NCBI GenBank assembly: GCA_965214615.1
Contig: OZ243952.1
Coordinates: 2,232,001-2,296,000, forward strand
From: CBDAUN01 sp965214615
Lineage (GTDB): Bacteria; Pseudomonadota; Gammaproteobacteria; Arenicellales; JAJDZL01
Direction of reading: 5' to 3'
Length of the DNA: 64,000 bases
In this document: piece after piece, positions 42,365 to 51,396 of the stretch
Numbering within the stretch: the stretch's first letter is position 1
Layout of the letters: each line of letters starts with the position of its first letter
The notes under the pieces: generated by a model
Told to the model about the DNA's origin: nothing
What the model saw: only the letters and a program-made list of their open reading frames with translations
Database searches by the model: none
Position numbers and translations under genes: made by a program

Positions 42365-43393
42365 CTAAGTTCCGATTTGCGGCACTCCGCATATCTGCAG
42401 AGCGATTCGTTCCAATTCGTTCCAGATGTCGCCGCCTGATGCAGTACTTTGCCCTTTGAGAATCCGGTCTGCCCGGGCGATTCGGCCGACAATTCTCTCA
42501 GAGCCGGCCAAGCCATGGCGCCGAACAGCCTTTTCAACAGAATTGTGCTTGCTTTTCCAGACTCCCATCTGCTCCATTGCGCCGCGCACAGAGTTGCCGG
42601 ATGCGACCTTTTCTGCGCAAGCGCAAATCGTACGAACTTCTCTGGCAAAGACCCATAATATCAAAATGGGATCTTGCCCTTCGTTTCTCAACGAGCGCAG
42701 CAGGCGCAATGCGCGTGCGCCCTGCCCGGCCACGCACGCATCGCCCAGCGCATAGATGCTGAACTGCCCTTGATCCGCGACCACGAGTTCAATTTGCGAG
42801 GCGCTCAGCACTTCGCCGCCATAGCCCATCGCGATTTTTTGCATCTCATTTGCTGCAGCGAGCATATTTCCTTCAAACAGATACGCCAGCCGGTCCACCG
42901 CTTCGCGTTCAAAGCGTATGTTCCTTCGCTCCAGCACATTTCTTATCCAATCGCGAAACTGGTTGGGAAACAGGGGGCGATTGTCCACGGCAACGGCTCC
43001 GGCGCGCCAAGCCTTATACCATTTTGTCCGCGCCACGGTCGTGTCGACTGCGCCGGGAAGCAGCATCACGACTGTGTCCGGATCAGCTACCTGCATGCAT
43101 TGCACCAGCGCTTCAGAACCGGCAGTGCCGATGCGATCGGTCAGCAGGCGGATTTCAATAATCTTTTTTTGCGAAAACATCGACAGCGACATCATGTGCT
43201 GATTCAGAATCGACCAGTCAAAATCCTTCTCCACGGCGAGCGCTATTCGCTCTTCGTAGCCGGCCTTGCGCGCAGCTGCGCGAATCAGGTCGGCGCTCCG
43301 CTCTGACAGGAACGATTCCTTGCCGTAGATGAAGTAGCGGGGATCGATCTGCGTTTCGAGTCGCGGAGCCAGCGCCTGACGAGACAAATCCAT
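42365..43393 (-). CDS. holA: DNA polymerase III subunit delta
   Basis: HolA is the clamp-loader wrench that opens the beta clamp. The 342-residue protein shows the family pattern RYFIYGKESFLSERSADLIR, then MMSLSMFSQKKIIEIRL (clamp-contact region) and FEGNMLAAANEMQKIAM, with the C-terminal WVFAREVRTIC and ALRLLRSLRNEGQDPILIL. It overlaps nothing and sits 11 bases after lptE in the conserved leuS-lptE-holA order. Confidence 0.93.
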   Translation of the reverse strand: MDLSRQALAPRLETQIDPRYFIYGKESFLSERSADLIRAAARKAGYEERIALAVEKDFDWSILNQHMMSLSMFSQKKIIEIRLLTDRIGTAGSEALVQCMQVADPDTVVMLLPGAVDTTVARTKWYKAWRAGAVAVDNRPLFPNQFRDWIRNVLERRNIRFEREAVDRLAYLFEGNMLAAANEMQKIAMGYGGEVLSASQIELVVADQGQFSIYALGDACVAGQGARALRLLRSLRNEGQDPILILWVFAREVRTICACAEKVASGNSVRGAMEQMGVWKSKHNSVEKAVRRHGLAGSERIVGRIARADRILKGQSTASGGDIWNELERIALQICGVPQIGT

Positions 43394-43403
43394 TACTCGT
43401 CAA

Positions 43404-43913
43404 TCACTGCGCCGGCGGATTCACCCGGTTGATGAATTTGGTGAGCCTTTCAGCCACCTGGCGCACCGCCTGGCGCCTAAGCTCTTCGCGCTGGCGGGCA
43501 CTTTTCGTATCGCTCTCCAATTCGCCAAGCTGAAGGTCGGTTTCGTCAATGGTCAATTCAATCGCACCGCGTTCGGCCTCCGAGTCCCTGTCCTCGCCTC
43601 GAAATGAAAACTTCAGCGTATAGGTCTTAGATCTGTACTTGATCGATCCGGTGGCGTCGGGAGTCAGTTCATCGAGGTTGAAACCCTCTTCGCCGACGCT
43701 CACTCGCCAGTCGTATTCGGCGGCAGCGATCTTGTACCCGGATTCACGCAGCGCAACCGAAAGAAGGTAGGACAGCTTCGGGTCACTGCTTTGCGTCTTG
43801 ATTAAATGGTCGCCCGGAACTATCGAAGATTCCTGAGTTCCTCGCAAATGGTAATTGCATCCGATAAGTGCGAACGCAAGCACCGCCGATGTGATGAGTT
43901 GAATTGTGCGCAT
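43404..43913 (-). CDS. lptE: LPS-assembly lipoprotein LptE
   Basis: LptE plugs the LptD barrel that inserts lipopolysaccharide into the outer membrane. The 169-residue protein has a lipoprotein signal peptide with lipobox LIGC (Cys19), followed by NYHLRGTQ, the usual LptE start (GFHLRG-type). Identification is supported by position between leuS and holA. Its presence indicates an LPS-bearing outer membrane. Confidence 0.92.
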   Translation of the reverse strand: MRTIQLITSAVLAFALIGCNYHLRGTQESSIVPGDHLIKTQSSDPKLSYLLSVALRESGYKIAAAEYDWRVSVGEEGFNLDELTPDATGSIKYRSKTYTLKFSFRGEDRDSEAERGAIELTIDETDLQLGELESDTKSARQREELRRQAVRQVAERLTKFINRVNPPAQ

Positions 43914-43922
43914 AGTCCGATT

Positions 43923-46415
43923 CTAGACAACGATATTGATAAGTTTACCTTGAACAAAGATGACTCGCTGCACCTTTTTACCGCCGACATGGCGTGCCAC
44001 CCTCGAGTCGCTCAGCGCCGAGTCGAGCACCGAGTCCCTACCTGCGTCTGCCGACACCTCGATTTGCGCGCGCAACTTGCCGTTGACTTGCACCGGAATC
44101 GCGATCTGCTCGCGCTGCAGTGCCGATTCGTCAATTTTGGGCCATGGGGCATCGATTACCGCCCCGGGCATGCCAGCGCGCAGCCATAATTCGTGGCAGA
44201 TATGAGGAACAATGGGAGCGAGCACTCTGATCAATATCGAAATTGCCTCGATCAATGCCTCGGCTCCGCGATCGACGGCCTTGAGCGCTTCGCCGCTTCG
44301 GGTCACGCTATTGACCAGTTCCATGCACGCGGCGATCGCCGTATTGTAGTGATGACGCTCGAAATCGTGGCACACCCGAGACAGCGCAGAATGGGTCAGA
44401 TGGCGAAAATCCGAGACACCCTCGCCCACCTGCCCGTCGTTCCAGTCGAGGTCCTCAATTTCGCATCCGGCGCCTGCGGTCACTTCTCGAACCGCCGGCG
44501 CGTGCGCATTGACCGCATTCCATAGCCGGTTGAGAAACCGGCGGGCGCCCGCTATCGCTTCATCGCTCCATTCAAGCGAATTTTCTGGCGGTGCTGCGAA
44601 CAGGATGAACAGCCGCACCGTGTCGGCGCCATAGGCGTCGATCATGGTTTGCGGGTCGACCACGTTACCGACTGATTTCGACATTTTCGAACCGTCCTTG
44701 AGCACCATGCCCTGGGTCAGCAGGTTGGTAAACGGCTCGTCTGAATCGATCAGCCCGGCATCGCGCATCAGCTTGTGGTAGAGCCGCGCGTAGAGCAGGT
44801 GCAGCACCGCATGCTCTATGCCACCAATGTATTGGTCCACGGGCAGCCAGTAGTTGGCGCGCTCATCCACTTTCGCATCCGCACCGGGGCAGCAGAACCG
44901 TGCGAAATACCACGACGATTCGACAAAGGTATCGAATGTATCGACTTCCCTTCGTCCAGGCTCGCCGGTTCCCGGCACCGAAACCCTGAGAAATTGCTCG
45001 TCTTCGCGTATCGGCGACTTGACCCCTTGAAACTCCACGTCTTCGGGCAGCACGACCGGAAGATCCTCATCCGGCACCGGATGGGGATCGCCGGCGGCAT
45101 CGTAGACCACGGGAATCGGGCAGCCCCAGTAGCGCTGGCGGGATACGCCCCAGTCGCGCAGGCGGTAGTTGGTAGTACGCATTCCGTTCGCATGCTCGGC
45201 CAGATAGTCGGCGGTTGCTTTGAAGCATCCTTCAAAGTCCAGGCCATCAAACATGTCCGAGTTGCATGAAACGGTGTCGAGCTTGCTCTCGTAGGCGCCC
45301 TGAGTCAAGTCGGCGTCGCCCTTGGCCGGGCGCACGACCTGCCTGATATCGATGCCGTACTTGCTGGCGAACTCCCAGTCTCGCTGATCGTGCCCGGGAA
45401 CTGCCATGATCGCGCCGGTCCCATAGGTGATCAGAACAAAATTAGCTATAAAAATGGGAATCCGCTCGCCGGTCACAGGATGAATCGCCTTAACCGGCAG
45501 CTCGCACCCCTTTTTTTCCATCGTTTCGAGCGCCGCTTCGGAGGTGTTGGTCTTCCTGCACTGTTCGACAAACTGGGCAATCCTATCCGATTGCGCTGCA
45601 AAATGCTGCGCCAGCGGATACTCTGCTGCGACCGCTGCATAGGTGATCCCCATAAGCGTATCGGGGCGAGTCGTATAGACTCGCAGCGGCGGATGCCCGT
45701 TCTCGACTTCGATATCGAACTCGACCCCTTGCGATCGCCCGATCCAGTTGCGCTGCATGGTCTTGACCGAATCGGGCCAGCCTGGCAGCCGGTCGAGCTC
45801 ATCGAGCAGTTCTTCGGCATAGGCTGTGATCCGAATGAACCATTGCGGTATTTCCCGCCGCTCCACCATGGCGCCGGAACGCCACCCTCTTCCTTCGCTG
45901 TCAACCTGCTCGTTCGCCAGCACGGTCTGCTCTACCGGGTCCCAGTTCACCACCGACATTTTACGGTAGGCGAGCCCCTTTTTGATCAAGCGGGTAAAGA
46001 ACCACTGCTCCCATCGATAGTAGTCCGGACGGCATGTCGCGAGCTCGCGAGACCAGTCGTAGGCAAAGCCCAGGCGCTTGAGCTGGCGGGTCATGCCTGC
46101 GATATTGCGGTAGGTCCAGTCGGCGGCGGGAACCTGATTTTGAATGGCGGCATTTTCGGCGGGAAGGCCGAATGCATCCCAGCCCATGGGCTGCAGCACG
46201 TTCTTGCCCAGCATTCTCTGGTATCGGCTCATTGCATCGCCGATCGCGTAGTTGCGCACGTGCCCCATATGCAGCGCGCCGGACGGATACGGAAACATGG
46301 ACAGACAGTAGAACTTGTCCTTTGCCGGATCTTCGACGACACGGAAACTTGAGTTGCGTTCCCAATAGTCTTGCGCCGCTGATTCGACTGCCTCGGGTTG
46401 ATAGCGATCATTCAT
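43923..46415 (-). CDS. leuS: Leucyl-tRNA synthetase
   Basis: A class I synthetase of 830 residues. MFPYPSGALHMGHVRNY holds the HIGH motif, GSKMSKSVGNVVDP the KMSKS loop, and the editing domain is between them with TRPDTLMGITYAAVAAEYP. I start at ATG 46415 (MNDRYQPEAVESAAQ); the frame continues upstream to 46472 without family similarity. It is the first gene of the minus-strand block leuS-lptE-holA-proA-nadD-rsfS. Confidence 0.97.
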   Translation of the reverse strand: MNDRYQPEAVESAAQDYWERNSSFRVVEDPAKDKFYCLSMFPYPSGALHMGHVRNYAIGDAMSRYQRMLGKNVLQPMGWDAFGLPAENAAIQNQVPAADWTYRNIAGMTRQLKRLGFAYDWSRELATCRPDYYRWEQWFFTRLIKKGLAYRKMSVVNWDPVEQTVLANEQVDSEGRGWRSGAMVERREIPQWFIRITAYAEELLDELDRLPGWPDSVKTMQRNWIGRSQGVEFDIEVENGHPPLRVYTTRPDTLMGITYAAVAAEYPLAQHFAAQSDRIAQFVEQCRKTNTSEAALETMEKKGCELPVKAIHPVTGERIPIFIANFVLITYGTGAIMAVPGHDQRDWEFASKYGIDIRQVVRPAKGDADLTQGAYESKLDTVSCNSDMFDGLDFEGCFKATADYLAEHANGMRTTNYRLRDWGVSRQRYWGCPIPVVYDAAGDPHPVPDEDLPVVLPEDVEFQGVKSPIREDEQFLRVSVPGTGEPGRREVDTFDTFVESSWYFARFCCPGADAKVDERANYWLPVDQYIGGIEHAVLHLLYARLYHKLMRDAGLIDSDEPFTNLLTQGMVLKDGSKMSKSVGNVVDPQTMIDAYGADTVRLFILFAAPPENSLEWSDEAIAGARRFLNRLWNAVNAHAPAVREVTAGAGCEIEDLDWNDGQVGEGVSDFRHLTHSALSRVCHDFERHHYNTAIAACMELVNSVTRSGEALKAVDRGAEALIEAISILIRVLAPIVPHICHELWLRAGMPGAVIDAPWPKIDESALQREQIAIPVQVNGKLRAQIEVSADAGRDSVLDSALSDSRVARHVGGKKVQRVIFVQGKLINIVV

Positions 46416-46724
46416 AAGGTCAGGTATTTTACTTGAAGGCTTGAGCCAAGTTGACTTTAGCATTTGAATCAAATTTCAAAGTGCCGGCGACAATTGAGCA
46501 TCGGAGACTGGCCGATCGACTGCGCGTGGCGCGTGCGGGGACTGTTTGCGTACAGCTCGCGCACTCCGGAGCGGCCATATTCATGGGTCGCCGGCTTCGG
46601 GCCGGCATTTCAGATTTGCAGGATTCTTCAAAGGCCTGCCAATTTCGAAAACTAAGCCGGAGTAGCTGCGCGTTTACACAGAATCAGTATTTACTAAATA
46701 TACTGAGTAAAATATATCAACATA
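46416..46724. other. Divergent intergenic region
   Basis: No gene is seen in the 309 bases between leuS and the ATPase gene. The last 60 bases are strongly AT-rich and contain the inverted repeat listed separately. Confidence 0.5.
46690..46711 (+). promoter_or_regulatory. Inverted repeat before the DUF4143 ATPase gene
   Basis: TTTACT (46690-46695) and AGTAAA (46706-46711) form a perfect inverted repeat with a ten-base spacer, overlapping a second one (CAGTAT...ATACTG, 46685-46705). It lies 14 bases before the ATG at 46725, in AT-rich DNA that could also hold the -10 element. A repressor site is plausible but inferred. Confidence 0.35.
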
Positions 46725-47951
46725 ATGAGTAATTCGATTAAAACTGCGGCGAATTGCACGATCTATATGCGGCCTGTCGGCGCTGGTCTGTTAAAGCGCT
46801 TGCGCGAGCCCCGGCGATTCCTCCAAGTAATCACTGGCCCTCGCCAAGTCGGAAAGACGACACTGGCAACCCAGGTTGCCGAGAAGTCAGGATTGCCGTA
46901 CAACCACGTCACAGCAGATGTTCCGGGTCTGCGAAGCTTGCAGTGGATTGCTCAACAATGGGAAACTGCCAGAAATCTGGCTGAAAGCTCTGCCGATGCC
47001 AAGTCTTTGCTCATTGTTGACGAGATTCAGAAGATTCCAGACTGGTCGGAAATGGTGAAGTTGCAATGGGACCAGGATACGCGCGACGGCTGCCAGGTCG
47101 AAGTGATAGTTCTTGGTTCGACATCGCTGGCGATTCAGAAGGGGCTGACAGAAAGCCTTGCCGGACGCTTTGAGTTGACGCGTTTGCCCCATTGGAGCTT
47201 CGCTGAGATGCAAGATGTCTTTAATTACAGTGTTGAGGAGTACCTGTTTTACGGCGGCTATCCGGGTGCCGCATCTTTGATTGGCGATCATCAGCGCTGG
47301 TCCGACTACATTCGCTACTCACTGATTGAACCCATTATCAATCGAGACATTCTGCTGCTGACCCGGGTGGACAAGCCGGCATTATTGCGCCGCCTGTTCG
47401 ATTTAGGATGCCGGTGCTCCGGACAAATTCTTTCCTATAACAAAATGCTGGGGCAACTTCAGGATGCCGGCAATACAACGACACTCGCGCACTACCTTGA
47501 TCTGCTTTCCCAGGCAGGAATGCTGACCGGTCTGCAGAAATATTCCGGCCATGTCGCACGCCAGCGAGGGTCCAGTCCCAAATTTCAGGTACTAAACACC
47601 GCATTGTTGACCGTTGAATGCGGGCGGACTATGCGTGAGGCGCTAATCGATTCTCAATTCAAAGGACAACTGGTTGAGTCCGCTGTCGGCGCTTACTTGG
47701 CAAATGCGGCCAGCATCGGTCAGATTGGAGTTTCCTATTGGCGTCAAAACAATCGGGAAGTCGATTTTGTAGTCGAAAGGGGAACACAATTGTATGCGAT
47801 CGAAGTTAAGAGCGGTCGTTCTAGCAATGAACTGCCCGGCATCGCTTTGTTTTCCAAGTCATTCAATCCGAAGCGAGTCTTACTGATCGGCGAATCCGGC
47901 ATCAGCGTTGATGATTTTCTTTCGCGACCGGTCGAACACTGGTTTTCGTAG
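46725..47951 (+). CDS. AAA ATPase with DUF4143 domain
   Basis: The 408-residue protein has a P-loop (GPRQVGKTT, residues 38-46), Walker B (LLIVDEIQK, Asp99-Glu100), a sensor segment VIVLGSTSL, and a winged-helix middle. The DUF4143 region ends in NREVDFVVERGTQLYAIEVKSG, a PD-(D/E)XK-like motif (Asp...Glu-x-Lys). Such genes occur in large mobile families across bacteria and archaea, and their function is unclear. The sequence is AT-richer than its neighbours and is inserted alone between two housekeeping blocks on the opposite strand. Nuclease activity is not demonstrated for this family. Confidence 0.88.
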   Translation: MSNSIKTAANCTIYMRPVGAGLLKRLREPRRFLQVITGPRQVGKTTLATQVAEKSGLPYNHVTADVPGLRSLQWIAQQWETARNLAESSADAKSLLIVDEIQKIPDWSEMVKLQWDQDTRDGCQVEVIVLGSTSLAIQKGLTESLAGRFELTRLPHWSFAEMQDVFNYSVEEYLFYGGYPGAASLIGDHQRWSDYIRYSLIEPIINRDILLLTRVDKPALLRRLFDLGCRCSGQILSYNKMLGQLQDAGNTTTLAHYLDLLSQAGMLTGLQKYSGHVARQRGSSPKFQVLNTALLTVECGRTMREALIDSQFKGQLVESAVGAYLANAASIGQIGVSYWRQNNREVDFVVERGTQLYAIEVKSGRSSNELPGIALFSKSFNPKRVLLIGESGISVDDFLSRPVEHWFS

Positions 47952-48413
47952 TTTCGCCGGATCAAAGCGCTTGGGCATTCTTTATTCGTGCTTTTTTGTC
48001 GCTATTGCATTGGGAGGCAAGACAAATTTGGTCTTTAGGACTTAAGCGGCGCGCTACACGAATGATGTTCCCTGTGTGATTGATTCGCGGCAGATGGCCG
48101 GGTTGGGTACTCATGTTATTTTCCACGAGAAAATAACAAATGTGCTGCACGTTGCAGATCAACGAAATCGTTTTTCATCGGTTGAAATTGAACTATAGCA
48201 ACTTATGGAATTAGCGGTGATAGGAAAATGAATCAGTCTTGAACAATTCGTTCAAATGATCGTTAGAATTGTCAGCTTTGCAGCAAGCGCAACACACAGC
48301 AACACAAAAAAACAGCAGTCTCCCAGAGAAATATCTATTCTTAAGCTCTAGCTATTTCTGCCGAAGATGCAACTTCTACGCAATGACCGCCTTAGAACTG
48401 CAAACAAAGCGTA
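47952..48413. other. Intergenic region between converging genes
   Basis: This 460-base stretch between the ATPase gene and mrcB has only short frames and no recognisable RNA gene or clear terminator. Its AT content is raised, as in the neighbouring ATPase gene, suggesting it came in with it. Confidence 0.45.
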
Positions 48414-50693
48414 TCAGCATGTCGAAACGCGTTTCGGCGCTGTGCCTTCAAGAAACGGAACCGTGCGCACTTCCAGGCATCGCGGGCTTGCGCGCAATCC
48501 GGTTTTCAGGTCGATTTGAACAGTTTCAACCGGCGACTGCGCCCCCGATTTCAGCGTCTGAAGATTCAAGCGCTTCATGACAGAACCCCATATGCGCATG
48601 GCGCCGGCGGAGCCGGTCAGTCCTGTCGTCTTGTTGTCATCGCGCCCCACCCAGACTACGGCGAGATAATTACCTGCAAATCCGGCGAACCAGCTGTCGC
48701 GATAGTTGTTTGTCGTGCCTGTCTTTCCTGCCAGCTGCAGACCCGGGGCAAACTGCCTCGACAGCGCTGCGCCAGTGCCGCTGGCAACAGCTTCCTTCAT
48801 TGCCGACACGGCGAGAAACACTGCATCTCTGGAAGCGACCTGAACCGCATCGGTCGGGGCTGGCCTAAATAGCGATCCGGCATCCCTGGATGTGGCCGAT
48901 ATTGTTTGCAAATCAATACGGTAGCCGTAGTTGGCCAATGCCTGATAGGCCTGAGCCACCTGCATCGGCGTCAGTTCCACCGAGCCGAGCAGCATGGAAG
49001 GATAAGCCTGCACCGAAGCCAATGCGCCGAAATCCTTGAGCCGCCTTGCGACATTGGACACTCCGATGCTCAGGCCGAAACGCGCAGCGGCCACATTGTA
49101 TGAATTTGCGAGCGCCTCGAGTATCGTCACGTCGCCATGATTCTTTCCATCGTAGTTTTTCGGCGACCAGTCGGTTCCGTCGTCAAGGCGATGCGTCAAC
49201 GGCGCATCGGAAATCAAAGTCGCCAGTGTCCGGCTTGAATCAAGCTCGAAACCTGTCAGATACACCAACGGCTTAATCAGCGAGCCAATCGGACGTCTTG
49301 CCAAAGTGGCCCGGTTGAACCCGCCGGCAATCGACTTGCGCCCGCCCGCCATCGCAAGAACCTCGCCGTTGTCCGGGCGTACAACGATCGCAACGCCTTG
49401 AAGGCTGTCCTTGGGCAGACTTCGCTCGGATTCCAGCGCTGCAAGCTCTTCGCGCAATGCACTTTCGGCAGCGCGCTGGATCACGATATCCATGGTCGTA
49501 TACACCGAGAATCTCTTGCGCGCTGCCAGGGTGGACGAAACTTCGCGATCCAGCTTCGACGACACCTCTCCAAGAAATGCCGCGAATTCCCGGCCCTCGC
49601 GCGGCGCTGCGGCCGGCCGCGCAATGCGCAGCGGCGCGCTGCGGTACTTATCGTAGTCCGTCTGGCCAATCAGTTGCTCCGCGAGCATGGCCTGAAGCAC
49701 TACCTGACGGCGTTCAAGCGCCTGTTCCGGGTTGCGGCGCGGATTCAAGGCGGACGGCGCCTTGATCATTCCGACCAGCAATGCGATTTCATCGACGCTT
49801 AACTCTGTAACCGGCCTGCCGAAATAGAAATGGCTTGCAAGGCCGAATCCATGCACGGCGCGATTCCCGTCCTGACCCAGAAATACCTCGTTGCAATACA
49901 TTTCGAGAATCTGGTGCTTTTCGAATCGCAGCTCCAAGAATAGCGCCATCACGATCTCCAGCAACTTGCGGCGATAGGTGCGTTCCGGCATCTCATAGAC
50001 GTTCTTGATCAACTGCTGCGACAAGGTGCTGCCGCCCTGGACGATCCGTCCCGCTCTGATATTGACCCACAGCGAGCGCAGAATGCCGCGAAAATCGATG
50101 CCGATGTGCCGGTCGAAACTCTTGTCTTCCACCGCGACCAGTGCGGCAAGAAGCAGTTTCGGCATCTCTTCGAGCTTGGTCACAATGCGATCCTCGTGCT
50201 GCGCATTCGACAGGCTGCCGAGCAAGTGCGGGGTCAGACGCAGCGTCTGAATCGATGCCCCGCTTGTCTCGTCCAGGATCTGGGAAACCTGCAAGCCTGA
50301 GAACGTCAGCCTCACAGGCCGCGATCTCTGCGGGCCGTCCCAGAAATCGAACGGCCGCGAAAAAAGAACCAGCGCCCCGTCATCGACTGCGTATTCCCCG
50401 GTGGCGGCGGCCTGAAAGGTACGTCGGTAGCCCAGCGCATCGAGACGCCGTGTCAGTTGCTGAGATGTCACAGCCAGCCCGGGATGCAACTCGAACGGAC
50501 GGCTGTACACGTGGATGGGAAGATCCCACAGAAGGTTCCCGAATTTGGTCCGTACCGTGGTGTCGAGCCACACCATTGCACCGCCGGCGCCGATCAATAC
50601 GGCGACAACCGCCCAGATAGAGAAGTTTCGGATAATTCGGAGCACCACGAGCCGCAATCCGGCCCGTCGCCCCGTACTGTCGATGCGCGCCAT
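48414..50693 (-). CDS. mrcB: Penicillin-binding protein 1B (bifunctional transglycosylase/transpeptidase)
   Basis: This class A PBP polymerises and cross-links peptidoglycan. After a short cytoplasmic tail and one membrane helix (IWAVVAVLIGAGGAMVWL) comes a UB2H-like domain, then the GT51 domain with AVEDKSFDRHIGIDFRG (catalytic Glu) and GGSTLSQQLIKN. The transpeptidase has the motifs SLIK in RRPIGSLIKPLVYL, SYN in ANSYNVAAARFGL and KTG in LAGKTGTTNNYRDSWFAGF. Length 759 residues and the UB2H region mark it as PBP1b, not PBP1a. Confidence 0.95.
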   Translation of the reverse strand: MARIDSTGRRAGLRLVVLRIIRNFSIWAVVAVLIGAGGAMVWLDTTVRTKFGNLLWDLPIHVYSRPFELHPGLAVTSQQLTRRLDALGYRRTFQAAATGEYAVDDGALVLFSRPFDFWDGPQRSRPVRLTFSGLQVSQILDETSGASIQTLRLTPHLLGSLSNAQHEDRIVTKLEEMPKLLLAALVAVEDKSFDRHIGIDFRGILRSLWVNIRAGRIVQGGSTLSQQLIKNVYEMPERTYRRKLLEIVMALFLELRFEKHQILEMYCNEVFLGQDGNRAVHGFGLASHFYFGRPVTELSVDEIALLVGMIKAPSALNPRRNPEQALERRQVVLQAMLAEQLIGQTDYDKYRSAPLRIARPAAAPREGREFAAFLGEVSSKLDREVSSTLAARKRFSVYTTMDIVIQRAAESALREELAALESERSLPKDSLQGVAIVVRPDNGEVLAMAGGRKSIAGGFNRATLARRPIGSLIKPLVYLTGFELDSSRTLATLISDAPLTHRLDDGTDWSPKNYDGKNHGDVTILEALANSYNVAAARFGLSIGVSNVARRLKDFGALASVQAYPSMLLGSVELTPMQVAQAYQALANYGYRIDLQTISATSRDAGSLFRPAPTDAVQVASRDAVFLAVSAMKEAVASGTGAALSRQFAPGLQLAGKTGTTNNYRDSWFAGFAGNYLAVVWVGRDDNKTTGLTGSAGAMRIWGSVMKRLNLQTLKSGAQSPVETVQIDLKTGLRASPRCLEVRTVPFLEGTAPKRVSTC

Positions 50694-50713
50694 TAGGTCC
50701 GCTCAGATCCAAT

Positions 50714-51034
50714 TCACCGGTTTCTCAGTTCGGCCGCGCAACTCCAGCAGATTTCAAAATTCGCAGGATTGGCTTCGCCGCATTCGTCGCATTGCGACTC
50801 GCGCCCGGAGTCGGTGTGCTGCTCGTGCGCTGCTAAAGCCGAGGCAGCGGCCTGCTCATCGCACGCACGATCGAGCCAGACTTCGGGCCATGTGTGAGTA
50901 AACGGCAACTCGCCCACAGCGCCGTCGGCATATTCGTTGAACACATGCGCCTTGATGCCGATAGAGCGGATTCTATTGCACACAAGATACGCGTCTGCCA
51001 GGCTCGCAGCCACATAGAACCGCTTCAATTTCAA
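50714..51034 (-). CDS. DUF2007 domain protein with zinc-ribbon end
   Basis: Residues 1-70 match DUF2007: LKRFYVAASLADAYLVCNRIRSIGIKAHVFNE, with an alternating ferredoxin-like fold. The last ~25 residues form a zinc ribbon, CDECGEANPANFEICWSC. Both parts are common together in Gammaproteobacteria; the role is not known. Its ATG overlaps the stop of the MazG-like gene by four bases, so the two are translated together. Confidence 0.82.
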   Translation of the reverse strand: MKLKRFYVAASLADAYLVCNRIRSIGIKAHVFNEYADGAVGELPFTHTWPEVWLDRACDEQAAASALAAHEQHTDSGRESQCDECGEANPANFEICWSCAAELRNR

Positions 51035-51387
51035 TAGTCCGTGTATTTTCTCGAGTCTCCGCGCACCAGGTGTGCCGGATACTTCTTCTCGTTCAAGGTC
51101 AATTTTCGATGACCTGCGGCAAGCAGGTCGATGTCGAGTTGCTGCGCAATCCGCACCAGATAGACCAGAACGTCCGCCAATTCCTGCTCAACCTCGGCCA
51201 GCTTGGAACTGTCTAGCGATTCGCTTTGCTCCTGGGTCAGCCACTGAAAGTGCTCGACCAGTTCGCCGGCTTCGACAATCATCGCCATGGCAAGATTCTT
51301 CGGCGAGTGAAATTGCGCCCAATCCCGCTCTTCAACGAATTCATTGACCCGCCGGGAAAATCGTTCGAATTCGTCTACTGAAGACAT
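51031..51387 (-). CDS. MazG-like nucleotide pyrophosphohydrolase (RS21-C6/dCTPase type)
   Basis: The 118-residue all-alpha protein has the EExxE/ExxD metal motif: EAGELVEHFQWL and, 30 residues later, EQELADVLVYLVRIAQQL. SPKNLAMAMIVEAGEL is the RS21-C6-like opening. Members hydrolyse dCTP or modified dNTPs to sanitise the pool. It is co-transcribed with the DUF2007 gene. Confidence 0.9.
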   Translation of the reverse strand: MSSVDEFERFSRRVNEFVEERDWAQFHSPKNLAMAMIVEAGELVEHFQWLTQEQSESLDSSKLAEVEQELADVLVYLVRIAQQLDIDLLAAGHRKLTLNEKKYPAHLVRGDSRKYTDY

Positions 51388-51396
51388 GGACGGAAA

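Noticed and set aside
45390..46352. Plus-strand open frame of 320 codons within leuS
   Set aside because: It is antisense to the leucyl-tRNA synthetase and shows no domain motif.
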